From Shewanella morhuae (GTDB taxonomy: Bacteria > Pseudomonadota > Gammaproteobacteria > Enterobacterales > Shewanellaceae), in the NCBI RefSeq assembly GCF_900156405.1, contig NZ_FTNN01000009.1, positions 1-64,000 on the forward strand: 64,000 nucleotides of DNA. The letters run 5' to 3'. The first letter of the stretch is position 1. Each line of letters starts with the position of its first letter. Made by a program: the position numbers and the translations under genes. Below are positions 20,101-28,472 of the stretch, in pieces. The notes under the pieces were generated by a model, which saw only the letters and a list, made by a program, of their open reading frames with translations, searched no databases and was not told where the DNA came from.

Positions 20101-20208
20101 GGGTGTTGTTCCAGTATTGTTTTCAGCAAATACTGTCAGTGATATTAAGCTAGCTATTATGCTGCAGCTTATAATTATCTTATTGTTTATCTGCATTATT
20201 TTATTCAA
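17107..20208 (-). CDS. Two-domain secreted amidohydrolase (imidazolonepropionase-like)
   Basis: This 1033-residue exported protein has a signal peptide (IIISCSIIASLISLTVFA). Two amidohydrolase domains can be seen. The N-terminal one (about 30-450) opens with YTIYPGFIDPFTDYG, again without HxH. The C-terminal one (about 590-1010) is complete: TAGIIDEHSHIAI, VHIHSYVQSE, VQTFTHVLEG and a final SINSDD for the metal-binding aspartate. A beta-rich linker (about 450-580) joins them. Prolidase- or dipeptidase-type activity in the periplasm is the usual suggestion for this family; substrate unknown. It is coupled to the smaller amidohydrolase by a one-base overlap, giving three domains with one intact site. 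Confidence 0.87.
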   Translation of the reverse strand: MNKIMQINNKIIISCSIIASLISLTVFAENNTGTTPNKLTALTHAELIIAPGKHLSNATLLVENNRIKAIIEHGNIPAGAFEIDLSGYTIYPGFIDPFTDYGIEFKYPKLGLTRPVYDIKRIGGNADNGAIHSEKEWFNYVYPDKERAKEWINNGFTSVQSSKLDGIFRGTGVSLSLADKTANEIIYRARSQPFMAFDKGTSEQDYPESLMGSIALIRQTFADANWYNENKNKPTNSAINNQIEFNIAFERLDNLADKQIIFETQNLNDQLRAAHLLKAHKLPANLLGNGQEYSRINELKALNYPLILPLNYPQAPDVGTDDAEREVSLAELRQWERAPTNPATVAKAGIPFALTQFGIKTEDFWPRLRQAINQGLSEDQALAALTTQAAKMAGTDNFTGKLEPGYMADFVITKGNIFKDGQIYSVWLQGQAQTVRSLAQAKLLGDYQLNLDNLTLDLSLQDVSKNDKPKIEGNLSSGDNSITLNQPQLDDDGKLSFTVDLSAAGINGMSRFTLWMTKDGIQGRMTDAKSHTTNVTGIAIAHTVALNSIDNESKKTLKNEASVNLVSHLTFPNVAYGLSEVPKVEKLHIKNATLWTSDKQGIVEHADLLMANGRIEKIGQQLSTPSGYQVLDATGKHLTAGIIDEHSHIAINGGTNEGTDAVTSEVRIGDVINPDDISLYRALAGGVTSAQLLHGSANPIGGQAQLIKMKWGESAEQLKFANAPASIKFALGENVKQSNWGEKFVQRFPQTRMGVKAFFEETFDAALAYEDALKNYDDLRASDKKKTIAPRPSYRLQAVAEVLNQQRDVHIHSYVQSEILMFIRLAEAYHFKVQTFTHVLEGYKVASELASHGAGASTFADWWAYKFEVYDAIPQNACLMQNKGVTTSINSDDYEMQRRLNQEAAKSMMYCNMSKEDAWNMVTINPAKQLRVDEFVGSLTTGKVADIVLWNAEPLSIYAKVTQAWVEGKRYFDRDQDLLAQQVIVNERAALIQKILNSDEQAKAGEKVTPLNEPQWHCDTHYQAWGQAHQGAK

Positions 20209-20325
20209 TTTAGTAAGAGTGAATAAAGATTAACTTAAAGCAGATGTAAATACTAAGATTGAATTGTAACGTAATTTAAGTATGGAATTGCGGGTTGTAG
20301 CTTTAGATTAAAATAAAGGGGATAT

Positions 20326-20356
20326 AAAAAAGCCCGCAAGAATGCGAGCTTTATGC
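20326..20356 (-). terminator. hns-type gene terminator
   Basis: On the minus strand AGCTCGCA pairs with TTGCGGGCT (one G-U) across a three-base loop, then T6. It follows the H-NS gene stop. Confidence 0.87.
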
Positions 20357-20393
20357 AAAATAGGGTGAGATGTTGGACTCATCTATTACCCGA

Positions 20394-20786
20394 TTAGATT
20401 AAGAAATCTTCCATAGAACGACCTTTGTTGATCTCGTTCTTAAATACAGTTGGCATACGGCCTTGACCAGTCCACTGAACCATTTCACCATCAACTTCAA
20501 TTTGGTATTTCGCTGGGCGAGGAGCGCGTTTCTTTGCTGTTGCTTTAACAGCGGTGCCACCTAAGTCATCAATAGATAAACCAACGGCTTCCATTTGCTG
20601 ACGGATTTCTTCAATTTTAGCATTACGAGCTGCCATGGCTTGTTCTTCTTCCTCGGCCATAGACTCGCGTTCTACTAAAATCTTATTCAATTTTTCGGCT
20701 AAATCACGTAGTTCTTCAACGCTAAGTTCTTTTACTGCCGCTTTAAAACGACGACCATGCGTTAATATTTCTAAAAATTCGTTCAT
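20394..20786 (-). CDS. hns: H-NS family nucleoid-associated protein
   Basis: This 130-residue H-NS homologue has an N-terminal coiled-coil oligomerisation region rich in Leu/Glu (LSVEELRDLAEKLNKILVERESMAEEEEQAMAARN), a basic linker (VKATAKKRAPRPAKYQ) and the C-terminal DNA-binding domain. The domain has the AT-hook-like loop QWTGQGRMPTVF, equal to the TWTGQGRTP loop of H-NS. It silences AT-rich, often acquired, DNA. ATG 20786 is preferred over TTG 20807 because AGTAGGA lies upstream of it and the protein then starts at the usual helix. It is a single gene with its own terminator. Confidence 0.93.
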   Translation of the reverse strand: MNEFLEILTHGRRFKAAVKELSVEELRDLAEKLNKILVERESMAEEEEQAMAARNAKIEEIRQQMEAVGLSIDDLGGTAVKATAKKRAPRPAKYQIEVDGEMVQWTGQGRMPTVFKNEINKGRSMEDFLI

Positions 20787-20997
20787 ATCTATTTTAGTCC
20801 TACTCAATTTTTAATACAGGATAATGGTGAACAACCCCTGAATGATAGAAACTAATATACCTCGAATCAAATAAAATTACGCATTTAATCAAAATTAAAT
20901 ATTATTTATTTTTGAACTTTTAACATTGAGCTAATTAAGTGTGTTAAAAAAAGGTCGATCAAGCTTATTAAAAATGCAAACAAGCGTTTTACTTTGG

Positions 20998-21026
20998 TTG
21001 ACGTTAACGTTAACAGGACGTAAAGT
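20998..21026 (+). promoter_or_regulatory. etfBA promoter with LiuR-like operator
   Basis: A -35 TTGACG (20998-21003) and -10 TAAAGT (21021-21026) are spaced by 17 bases, about 70 bases before the etfB start. The 16-mer TTGACGTTAACGTTAA (20998-21013) covers the -35 and matches the box before liuR (42892-42907) at 12 of 16 positions. A MerR-type or similar regulator acting here is inference. Confidence 0.5.
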
Positions 21027-21093
21027 TGCGGTATCTTGCATTGGTATTAACCAATGTGTGTCCATGTACATGAAAGTGTAGAAAGGAAACCCT

Positions 21094-21843
21094 ATGAAAG
21101 TATTGGTGCCCGTTAAACGCGTTGTTGATGCCAATGTAAAGGTCAGGGTTAAAGCTGACAATACCAGTGTTGATACCGCAAACCTAAAAATGGCGTTAAA
21201 CCCTTTTTGTGAAATCGCAGTTGAAGAAGCGGTTCGTTTAAAAGAAGCGGGTAGCGCTACAGAAGTGGTGGTAGTGAGTATTGGCGGTAAAGCGGTGCAA
21301 GAACAGCTGCGTACCGCGCTAGCATTAGGTGCTGATCGTGCTATTCATATTGAGACTGACGAAAGTCTAGTGCCATTATCTATCGCTAAATTGCTTAAAG
21401 CAGTACAAGACAAAGAGCAGGCTGAACTGGTGATTTTTGGTAAGCAGTCAATTGACGGTGACAATAATCAAACCGGCCAAATGTTTGCTGCATTGATGGA
21501 TATGCCGCAGGCGACTTTTGCTTCAGAAATCAAATTAGAAGCGAATGGATTACAAGTTACCCGTGAGATTGACGGTGGTATGCAAACGCTACAATTACCT
21601 TTACCGGCGGTCGTCACGGCTGATTTACGTTTGAACGAACCGCGCTACGCCTCACTGCCCAACATCATGAAAGCGAAGCGTAAGCCATTAGATGTATTCA
21701 TAGTGGCGGATTTAGGGGTGACGTTAAAGAGTCACCAAACGATTGTTAAGGTCACTCCGCCAGCAGAACGTAAAGCAGGCATCATGGTAGCGTCGGTAAC
21801 AGAGCTAGTTGAAAAGTTAAAAAATGAAGCGAAGGTGATCTAA
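21094..21843 (+). CDS. etfB: Electron transfer flavoprotein subunit beta
   Basis: EtfB pairs with EtfA to form the soluble FAD/AMP carrier that takes electrons from acyl-CoA dehydrogenases. The 249-residue protein starts [19 protein letters not shown] and holds [18 protein letters not shown]. The AMP-binding and ETF-beta signature [26 protein letters not shown] is clear, and the recognition-loop region [21 protein letters not shown] is in place. A good AAAGGAAACC SD precedes the ATG, and etfA starts directly after the stop codon. Acyl-CoA dehydrogenase LiuA in this window is a likely electron donor. Confidence 0.97.
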   Translation: MKVLVPVKRVVDANVKVRVKADNTSVDTANLKMALNPFCEIAVEEAVRLKEAGSATEVVVVSIGGKAVQEQLRTALALGADRAIHIETDESLVPLSIAKLLKAVQDKEQAELVIFGKQSIDGDNNQTGQMFAALMDMPQATFASEIKLEANGLQVTREIDGGMQTLQLPLPAVVTADLRLNEPRYASLPNIMKAKRKPLDVFIVADLGVTLKSHQTIVKVTPPAERKAGIMVASVTELVEKLKNEAKVI

Positions 21844-22770
21844 ATGGCCATTTTAGTATTAGCTGAACATGATAATAGCGCGCTGAAACTGGATACTGCG
21901 AAAATAGTTACCGCTGCTCGCGCTATCGGTGATGAAGTGCATGTTTTAGTTGCTGGTCACCAATGTGATGCAGTTGTCAAAGCGGCGCAAGCACTGCAAG
22001 GTGTTAGCCAAGTACTCGTGGCCGATGCCAGCGTGTATCAAGCGCACTTAGCTGAAAACTTTGCTAAGTTGCTGGTGGACTTAGCACCAAGTTATGGCCA
22101 CATTTTGGCCTCGGCTTCGAGTCTAGGTAAAGATACACTGCCACGCGTGGCGGCATTGCTCGATGTAGCGCAAATCTCTGAAGTGATAGCGGTAGTAAGT
22201 GCTGACACCTTTGTGCGTCCAATCTATGCGGGTAACGCCTTAGAAACACTGCAAAGCCTTGATGCCATCAAAGTGATGACAGTGCGCGCCAGTGCCTTTG
22301 ATGCAGCATCAGAAGGCAACAACGCAGCTGTGACGACACTCGATAAAGAGTTTGAAGCGAAAACACAGTTTGTATCGCAATCACTGACGGTTTCTGAACG
22401 ACCAGAACTCGGTAATGCGGGCATTATTGTCTCTGGTGGTCGAGGTATGGGCAGTGGTGAAAACTTTGGCATGCTAGAGCAGCTAGCTGACAAACTTGGC
22501 GCAGCAGTGGGTGCATCGCGTGCTGCTGTTGATGCAGGCTTTGTGTCAAACGATTTACAAGTCGGTCAAACAGGTAAAATTGTCGCACCTAACTTGTATA
22601 TTGCTGTTGGTATCTCAGGGGCAATTCAGCATTTAGCGGGCATGAAAGACGCCAAAGTTATCGTTGCTATCAACAAAGATCCCGAAGCGCCAATTTTCCA
22701 AGTGGCCGACTATGGGTTAGTTGCTGACCTATTTGAGGCTGTGCCTGAGCTTATCTCTAGCCTCGGTTGA
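21844..22770 (+). CDS. etfA: Electron transfer flavoprotein subunit alpha
   Basis: EtfA is 308 residues and full length. The N-terminal domain ([29 protein letters not shown]) is followed by the C-terminal FAD-binding domain: [98 protein letters not shown]. Every FAD contact loop of the family is present. It forms an operon with etfB (stop TAA then ATG). A stem-loop terminator follows. ETF passes electrons to ETF:ubiquinone oxidoreductase, not encoded in this window. Confidence 0.97.
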   Translation: MAILVLAEHDNSALKLDTAKIVTAARAIGDEVHVLVAGHQCDAVVKAAQALQGVSQVLVADASVYQAHLAENFAKLLVDLAPSYGHILASASSLGKDTLPRVAALLDVAQISEVIAVVSADTFVRPIYAGNALETLQSLDAIKVMTVRASAFDAASEGNNAAVTTLDKEFEAKTQFVSQSLTVSERPELGNAGIIVSGGRGMGSGENFGMLEQLADKLGAAVGASRAAVDAGFVSNDLQVGQTGKIVAPNLYIAVGISGAIQHLAGMKDAKVIVAINKDPEAPIFQVADYGLVADLFEAVPELISSLG

Positions 22771-22777
22771 TTTTATT

Positions 22778-22793
22778 TGTGATCTAGATCACG
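22778..22793. promoter_or_regulatory. CRP-like palindrome
   Basis: TGTGATCTAGATCACG is a near-perfect inverted repeat with the TGTGA-N6-TCACA layout of CRP sites. It lies just past etfA and about 90 bases before the lysine riboswitch, so the transporter promoter is its likely target. Shewanella CRP has the same DNA motif class as E. coli CRP; binding here is inferred. Confidence 0.6.
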
Positions 22794-22794
22794 C

Positions 22795-22837
22795 TAAGCG
22801 GCTTTGCACTAGCATCAGCTCAGCCGCTTATGTTTTT
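22795..22837 (+). terminator. etfBA terminator
   Basis: TAAGCGGCT and AGCCGCTTA form a nine-base-pair perfect stem with an 18-base loop, then TGTTTTT. The long loop makes it a moderate terminator. Confidence 0.6.
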
Positions 22838-22867
22838 ATGTGCCACGCGCTCGAGTACGAGCGTTCT

Positions 22868-23060
22868 TAGAAGTAGAGGTGCGCCAAATATCAGTAGTAA
22901 TCAGTAGGGTGATTCCGTTGATCGATTATGAAAGGATTTGGTGCCGAAGCTGTTCGATTTATCACAATCAACGGCTGGGACTGCGCCTAATAGGTGCAGC
23001 ACTGCCATAGTATTTTCCAATATGGATAATGGAAATAGTTACTATGGAGCGCTACTGATA
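22868..23060 (+). ncRNA. Lysine riboswitch (L box)
   Basis: The leader matches the lysine aptamer: AGTAG...CTACT as P1, the AGAGGTGCGCC start of the conserved core, a P2 arm closing CCAAAT/ATTTGG then GGTGCCGAAGC, the CGGCTGGGACTGCGCC segment, GGTGCAGCACTGCC as P4, an AT-rich P5, and GGAGCGCTACTG at the 3' end, which equals the E. coli lysC end GGAGCACUUCUG. No T-tailed hairpin lies between aptamer and the transporter ATG 80 bases on, so the control step (terminator or translation) is not obvious. Lysine would switch the gene off. Confidence 0.93.
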
Positions 23061-23141
23061 GGACAGGTGACCTTGGGTATCTATTGCCTTCCCCCACCAG
23101 TTCAGTCGCCCTCCATTCGTATTTAACGAAGATAATAATCA

Positions 23142-24710
23142 ATGACTGTTATGAATTATGCCGATTCGGCACTTTCCTTGTTGCCGCCTGCGGTGGCGAT
23201 TGTGTTGGCAATTTTTACTCGCCGTGTACTACTTTCTTTGGGGCTAGGTATCTTGATTGGCGCTTTATTGCTCAATCAATTTTCACCCTTAGCCACAGGT
23301 GAATTTGTATTTAATGGCGTTAAAGGACTTTTTTGGACGAGTGAAGGCCTTAATTCGTGGAATTTATATATTCTTGGCTTCTTAATTGTACTGGGAATGA
23401 TCACCGCGTTAATTACGGTAAGTGGCAGCGCTCGGGCTTTTGCCGATTGGGCTCGTTTACATATTCGTAATAAGCGTGACGCTAAACTATTAACCATGTT
23501 TCTAGGTTGCGTAGTGTTTATTGATGATTATTTCAATAGCTTAGTCGTTGGTTCTGTCGCAAGACCTGTGACTGACCGTTATTATATTTCCCGCGCTAAG
23601 TTAGCTTATTTACTCGATTCTACTGCGGCGCCTGTGTGCGTTATTTCTCCGGTTTCAAGTTGGGGCGCGTATATTATTGCCCTCATCGGCGGAATATTAA
23701 CCGCCCATGGTTTTGCCGATACAGGCCATTTGAGTATTTTTATTCAAATGATCCCCATGAATTTTTATGCCATCTTCTCCTTATTATTATTACTTTTTGT
23801 GGTGTTTATGGGATTAGATGTTGGGCCAATGCGCGAGCATGAGCTTAATGCCCAACGGGGTAGTTTATACGATGAGTCAAAAGGGTTACCGCCAGGGGCG
23901 AACGCCGATTTACCCGAAGCGGAAACCGGTAAGATCTTAGGATTATTTCTGCCTATTATCGCGTTAGTGTTTGCCACCTTATATTTTATGGTTAGCAGCG
24001 GGGCTCAAGTACTAGCCACTGAAGGGATTGAGTTTAATATCATTTCCGCTTTTGAGAAAACCGATGTTAGTTCATCACTGTTCTTTGGTGCGTTAATTGG
24101 CTTAGCCATTTCGTTACTGTTGAATTTAATACAGGGCGTTGAAAAGTCGATGATAGTCAAAGGTGTTGTGCAGGGCGCTCGCTCTATGCTGCCAGCGATT
24201 TATATCCTGTTGTTTGCTTGGACGATTGCAGGTGTAATTGGTCAACTCGAAACCGGTAAGTTTATGGCGAGCTTAGCGACAGGTAATATTCCGTTCGCTT
24301 TTTTGCCTGCGTTAATGTTTGTGTTAGCGGGTATTACTGCGTTTTCTACCGGAACTAGCTGGGGCACGTTTGGTATCATGTTGCCGATTGCGGCTGATAT
24401 GGCGATGGGAAGTCACACTAGCATGATGTTACCTATGCTTGCCTCTGTGCTGGCTGGCGCGGTATTTGGCGATCATTGCTCGCCCATTTCAGATACCACT
24501 ATTTTGTCGTCAACAGGGGCCAGTTGCCACCATATCGACCATGTGGTCACTCAGCTACCCTATGCCCTTATCGCGGCATTTATTAGCTTGGCGGGTTATG
24601 TGGTGCTTGGTTTTACCGAGTCAGTGGTCGCAGGATTAGTGGCTTGTAGTGTGGTATTTGTGCTCAGTATTATTGTGCTTAAAATAAAATCTAAAGAGGC
24701 GATTATCTAA
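23142..24710 (+). CDS. lysW: NhaC-family transporter, putative lysine transporter LysW
   Basis: This 522-residue inner-membrane protein has about 12 hydrophobic segments and belongs to the NhaC Na+:H+ antiporter superfamily: GCVVFIDDYFNSLVVGSVARPVTDRYYISRAKLAYLLDSTAAPVCVISPVSSWGAYI, AFSTGTSWGTFGIMLPIA, GAVFGDHCSPISDTTILSSTGASCHHIDHV. Members of this family preceded by lysine riboswitches in Shewanella-type bacteria were proposed as lysine importers and named LysW, and this gene has that riboswitch. Import of lysine rather than Na+/H+ exchange is therefore inferred from control, not from residues. The SD before the ATG is weak (AACGAAG). Confidence 0.88.
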   Translation: MTVMNYADSALSLLPPAVAIVLAIFTRRVLLSLGLGILIGALLLNQFSPLATGEFVFNGVKGLFWTSEGLNSWNLYILGFLIVLGMITALITVSGSARAFADWARLHIRNKRDAKLLTMFLGCVVFIDDYFNSLVVGSVARPVTDRYYISRAKLAYLLDSTAAPVCVISPVSSWGAYIIALIGGILTAHGFADTGHLSIFIQMIPMNFYAIFSLLLLLFVVFMGLDVGPMREHELNAQRGSLYDESKGLPPGANADLPEAETGKILGLFLPIIALVFATLYFMVSSGAQVLATEGIEFNIISAFEKTDVSSSLFFGALIGLAISLLLNLIQGVEKSMIVKGVVQGARSMLPAIYILLFAWTIAGVIGQLETGKFMASLATGNIPFAFLPALMFVLAGITAFSTGTSWGTFGIMLPIAADMAMGSHTSMMLPMLASVLAGAVFGDHCSPISDTTILSSTGASCHHIDHVVTQLPYALIAAFISLAGYVVLGFTESVVAGLVACSVVFVLSIIVLKIKSKEAII

Positions 24711-24739
24711 AACGATAATTGCAATCTCTTACTATCTAT

Positions 24740-24769
24740 AAATCAGCCAGCATTATGCTGGCTGATTTA
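24740..24769. terminator. Stem-loop after lysW
   Basis: AATCAGCCAGCA / TGCTGGCTGATT is a 12-bp perfect stem with a four-base loop, 29 bases past the stop. T-rich flanks are short. From here to 24943 there is only a 20-codon chance frame and no gene. Confidence 0.72.
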
Positions 24770-24943
24770 ATACTGGGTTTTGCTATGAACGCGAGCAAAA
24801 TTGGGCAATTAGTTGTCCACTAACATGCGTTTAAATTCAAAGATGGAGCCAATACTATGACTATAGATAGCGCATTCTTCTTCATTGACGTTAAGGTTAA
24901 TCAATTAATTGAACTTTAAATGATTGCAGCGAGCGGTATTTGA

Positions 24944-24978
24944 ATAAAAAAAGGAGCCTCATATTAGTGAGACTCCTT
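24944..24978 (-). terminator. Terminator of cytochrome gene
   Basis: On the minus strand AGGAGTCTCA pairs with TGAGGCTCCT (one mismatch) followed by T7; it lies about 80 bases past the cytochrome stop codon. Confidence 0.87.
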
Positions 24979-25055
24979 TGGCTATTTCCTTGCAGGGAAA
25001 ATTGATATCACTTTTTACTAACTACTTGCTCGCATCTAAATCAGGTGATGATGAA

Positions 25056-27137
25056 TTAACGAGTGAAGTTGTGGTATTTATCAATACCAGAGCTTTTACC
25101 TGTGTCATGGCATACAGCACAAGATTCAGAGGTGGGTTGTTTAAACCAATCAGCCACACTTGGTACGCTGATTTCACCACCATTGCTTGCCATATGTGCC
25201 TTAGCTGAATCGCTTGTGTGGCAGGCATAACAGTTAGCGGTGACTGGGCTGGTCATTTTATTGCCGGGTTCTAAAATGTATTGATTTGGAATGTTATCTA
25301 AATCAATTGCTTTAGCATGGCAAGCAACACAACTGGTCACCGGGTTGATGGCTCCTGCACCATTAGCAGTTTTTGCTTGGGTTCCATCCGCTTTCATTTC
25401 ACCCACGTTAGCACCGTTGCCCCAGTGCCAGCTGTGGACCATAGGGCCAAAACCTGCACCTAAAGCTGCTGAAGTACGCGCCATGCCGTTATCATGGCAA
25501 GCAATACAGCTATTACCGCCGTCATCAAAGGCACCATTCTTGTGGAACGCAGTGGCATCGTTATGGCACGTTGTACAGCTGGTCGCGCTAACTATTTCAC
25601 GGCGTTCAAAGCCTGACACTTTGAGTTCTGTTGTTGGGTTAACAACATCTGAGTAGGCAGTAAAGGATACGCCCATGGAGCCGTCATATCCGTTAGCTCT
25701 TAGGCTACCATTGCTTTGATAACGTTGATTGCCATCATATTCCATCCAACCTGCGGTACTAAATGTGACGCGGGCTGAATAAGCATAGTTAGCATTCACT
25801 GCGCTGATATCAGTCAACAAATGACAGATATTTTTAGTGCCGTCTGTGTTGTAACCATAGTAGTACTTAGCACGTTCGCCAGGACGACCGACTAAGCTAC
25901 CATTGTCATAGGCGTGCAAATAGGCACCCGCATAAACAATGGGTTTAGCGGGATTAAATACTGTGGTGTAGTTGAAGTTGTCTTTGATGCTGAAAATATT
26001 ACCATCAACATCTTTGACCGTCAGCGTAGTACACCAACCTGGTTCGGTTTTCGCTGCTGCAGTGCCATCGATAAAGTGGTCAGTTTTAACTGAAATATCA
26101 GCTACTTTTACCGGTGTAGATAATTCAAATTTGTACTTAGCGCGAATGGCTTTGCGTTCGGTTATACCGGCTTTGCTTTCGTGCATAATGCGTAGATCCG
26201 CACCATTACTTGGGATAATTGCCCCTGGTACGCCGCCACTATCATGGCAATCAATACAACCAGGTCCTGCTACGTTGATGTTTTTAGGCGCTTCAACGTG
26301 GCACGATGTACAGTTTTGTACTGAGAAGTCTTTAGTAAAATCTTGGTGATTGATATGACCAATTTTAGACAGGGTGTTGGTCGCATAACTACCAGTAGAG
26401 AAGCCTTCAGCGTTCACTGCAGCGCGGCTGACTGAGCCGTGACACACTAAACAACCCTCTACGAAGGTGACTTCACTGTCCATACCTGTTGCAACGTAGC
26501 TTGCATGACGACGCGGGCTGGTAGCGTAATCGACGTGACATGAGTAACAACTGTCTGTTGTCGTTGAATGGGTGCCTTCAGGTTTGTTAACGACTAATGG
26601 TTTAGATGTGGCAATACCATCGTTACCACCGACACGTAACCAAACGATACCTTCGGTGCTTGGATTTACGCCTTTCATGGGGACTTTAAATTGATAATGC
26701 CCATCGGCTAACGCTGTTAATTCAGCGCCAGTTGTTGCTTGAGTTCCTTCACCGCCAATGTAAACGTTATCAACAATACCGTTTTTATCTGCTTCGGTAC
26801 GGTTAGTAATAAAGCCTTTATCTGTTAATGCTGCAACTTTAGCCTGAGCGTTCAGCAATCCTTTGATTGGATTGTTGTTTTCATCTGTAACTTCAAACTC
26901 GTAACTAATACTGCCTTCTTCAAAGCTGTAGTTAATCACTTTGACGTTAGTCATCGTTGAGTTAGTAACTGGTGGCGGTGTGCCTGGAACTCCGGGAGTG
27001 CCTGGAATTCCGGGGGTACCTGGTATTCCAGGAGCACCTGGGGCGCCATCGTCACCATCGCTACCGCAACCAACAAGGGCTCCGGTTAGCGCTAAGGCAA
27101 CTAAATATGCCAGTTTTTTTGAAGTGAAAATTTTCAT
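25056..27137 (-). CDS. OmcA/MtrC-family outer-membrane multihaem c-type cytochrome lipoprotein (nine CXXCH)
   Basis: This is a surface electron-transfer cytochrome of about 693 residues. Its start MKIFTSKKLAYLVALALTGALVGC (ATG 27137 after GGAG) gives a lipobox, followed by a collagen-like run of GAP/GIP/GTP triplets, then the OmcA/MtrC layout: beta domain, haem cluster, beta domain, haem cluster. Nine CXXCH sites are visible: CYSCH, CLVCH, CTSCH, CIDCH in the first cluster; CTTCH, CIACH, CVACH, CYACH, CAVCH in the second. Classic members have ten, five per cluster, so one haem site is missing from the first. No mtrAB-type porin partner genes adjoin it, so electrons must come from a complex encoded elsewhere. 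The open frame continues to 27158 without a better start. Confidence 0.9.
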   Translation of the reverse strand: MKIFTSKKLAYLVALALTGALVGCGSDGDDGAPGAPGIPGTPGIPGTPGVPGTPPPVTNSTMTNVKVINYSFEEGSISYEFEVTDENNNPIKGLLNAQAKVAALTDKGFITNRTEADKNGIVDNVYIGGEGTQATTGAELTALADGHYQFKVPMKGVNPSTEGIVWLRVGGNDGIATSKPLVVNKPEGTHSTTTDSCYSCHVDYATSPRRHASYVATGMDSEVTFVEGCLVCHGSVSRAAVNAEGFSTGSYATNTLSKIGHINHQDFTKDFSVQNCTSCHVEAPKNINVAGPGCIDCHDSGGVPGAIIPSNGADLRIMHESKAGITERKAIRAKYKFELSTPVKVADISVKTDHFIDGTAAAKTEPGWCTTLTVKDVDGNIFSIKDNFNYTTVFNPAKPIVYAGAYLHAYDNGSLVGRPGERAKYYYGYNTDGTKNICHLLTDISAVNANYAYSARVTFSTAGWMEYDGNQRYQSNGSLRANGYDGSMGVSFTAYSDVVNPTTELKVSGFERREIVSATSCTTCHNDATAFHKNGAFDDGGNSCIACHDNGMARTSAALGAGFGPMVHSWHWGNGANVGEMKADGTQAKTANGAGAINPVTSCVACHAKAIDLDNIPNQYILEPGNKMTSPVTANCYACHTSDSAKAHMASNGGEISVPSVADWFKQPTSESCAVCHDTGKSSGIDKYHNFTR

Positions 27138-27675
27138 TATTATCTCCATATGATCCAATATGCGAATAAGGGACGGAGAGAGGCACTAAAGTCTGCAGGG
27201 GAGATCAGTACATTAACCGTTGATTTTCATTCGCTCGTTATCGAATACTTTCTTTTTTTTATTGAGCACGATTTGTCTCGAATAGGATAATAGTGTTAAT
27301 GGCATGTTTTTTTTTGAGCGAAAGCCCATTTTCATCTATTACTTTGGGGGTAGGTCTCAGTTTTGTGATTTAGTTTTCATCACTTTTTATTTACAAAACA
27401 ACAATTAAGTTTCAGTTAAGTTTGTTGTAACAATTACCTGGTAACTGAGTGTTTTTGGTTGCATTTGTTTAATTAGGAACCGATTTAGCTTGATAGGAGG
27501 TGCTGCTATAGATGGTTGTGGAATAAAATAATGGATAACTTGGCATATTAGTCAATTTCATCAGAAAAGCTTAACGTCAGCTAGTGTTCTGATGTGAAAC
27601 GCAATGTTAGACTAGCAACCAATTTAGCTCTGGTGACAGAGACGTATAGGTAACGTTTTTAAAAGGGTATAAGTC
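27138..27675. other. Long intergenic region between divergent cytochrome and tdk
   Basis: About 540 bases, AT-rich, holding the diverging promoters for the cytochrome gene and tdk. I see no gene, no RNA family and no clear CRP palindrome. A TAGGAGGTGCTGC segment near 27494 looks like a ribosome site but only a short frame follows it. Confidence 0.6.
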
Positions 27676-28254
27676 TTGGCTCAATTGTATTTTTATTACT
27701 CAGCAATGAACGCGGGGAAATCCACTTCTTTATTGCAGTCATCCTACAACTACCGCGAACGTGGTATGAACACCTTGGTGATGACCGCTTCGATAGACGA
27801 CCGATACGGTAAAGGTAAAGTCGCGTCGCGTATTGGTATTGAGACCGAGGCACAGGTTTTTAGCAGTCAAGATGATTTAACGCAGATGATTACCGAGGTA
27901 CATCAAGCCACGCCTTTAAGCTGTGTGTTGGTTGACGAATGCCAATTTCTGAGCAAAGAACAAGTTAAGCAACTTACACATGTGGTCGATAATATTGACA
28001 TTCCTGTGCTCTGTTATGGTTTAAGAACTGATTTCCAAGGCGAGCTTTTTACCGGCAGTCATTATTTATTAGCTTGGGCTGATAAATTAGTTGAATTAAA
28101 AACCATATGCCATTGTGGCCGTAAAGCTAACATGGTGGTACGTCTTGATGGTGAAGGTAAAGTGATGCGCGAAGGTGAGCAAGTCGCTATTGGTGGTAAT
28201 GAAAGTTACGAATCAGTGTGTCGTAAGCATTTTCGAGAGTTCATTTGGGATTAG
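27676..28254 (+). CDS. tdk: Thymidine kinase
   Basis: Tdk phosphorylates thymidine to dTMP with ATP in the salvage pathway. The 192-residue protein matches E. coli Tdk along its length: [31 protein letters not shown] (P-loop GKST), [14 protein letters not shown] (Walker-B-like DE), [18 protein letters not shown] and the zinc ligands CHCGRKA with CRKHF. The TTG start is chosen because it gives exactly the conserved [18 protein letters not shown]-terminus; no ATG fits. It is a single gene. Confidence 0.97.
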   Translation: MAQLYFYYSAMNAGKSTSLLQSSYNYRERGMNTLVMTASIDDRYGKGKVASRIGIETEAQVFSSQDDLTQMITEVHQATPLSCVLVDECQFLSKEQVKQLTHVVDNIDIPVLCYGLRTDFQGELFTGSHYLLAWADKLVELKTICHCGRKANMVVRLDGEGKVMREGEQVAIGGNESYESVCRKHFREFIWD

Positions 28255-28472
28255 TATTATTCGTTACGACGGCCTCGTTAACGGTTGTGGGCCATGGATA
28301 TGGCTGTTTATGGTGAATAAAGACGTGGCAAATAAATCATAGTGAATCAAAGTCGTAGATACAAAAATGGATAATTAAGGCTAAGTGAGTTTGCTATATT
28401 GCCTTATATGAGTGGCAACGGATTTGCTGAGTTGCATGAAAGATGTTTGTTTGAGTATTATTTGGAGCTGTT

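Noticed and set aside
22938..23126. Short plus-strand open frame in the etfA-lysW gap
   Set aside because: It lies inside the lysine riboswitch and its structure is explained by conserved RNA pairing.
27355..27395. CRP-like TTGTGA...TCACT before the cytochrome/tdk gap
   Set aside because: The half sites are 11 bases apart instead of six and the second half is imperfect.
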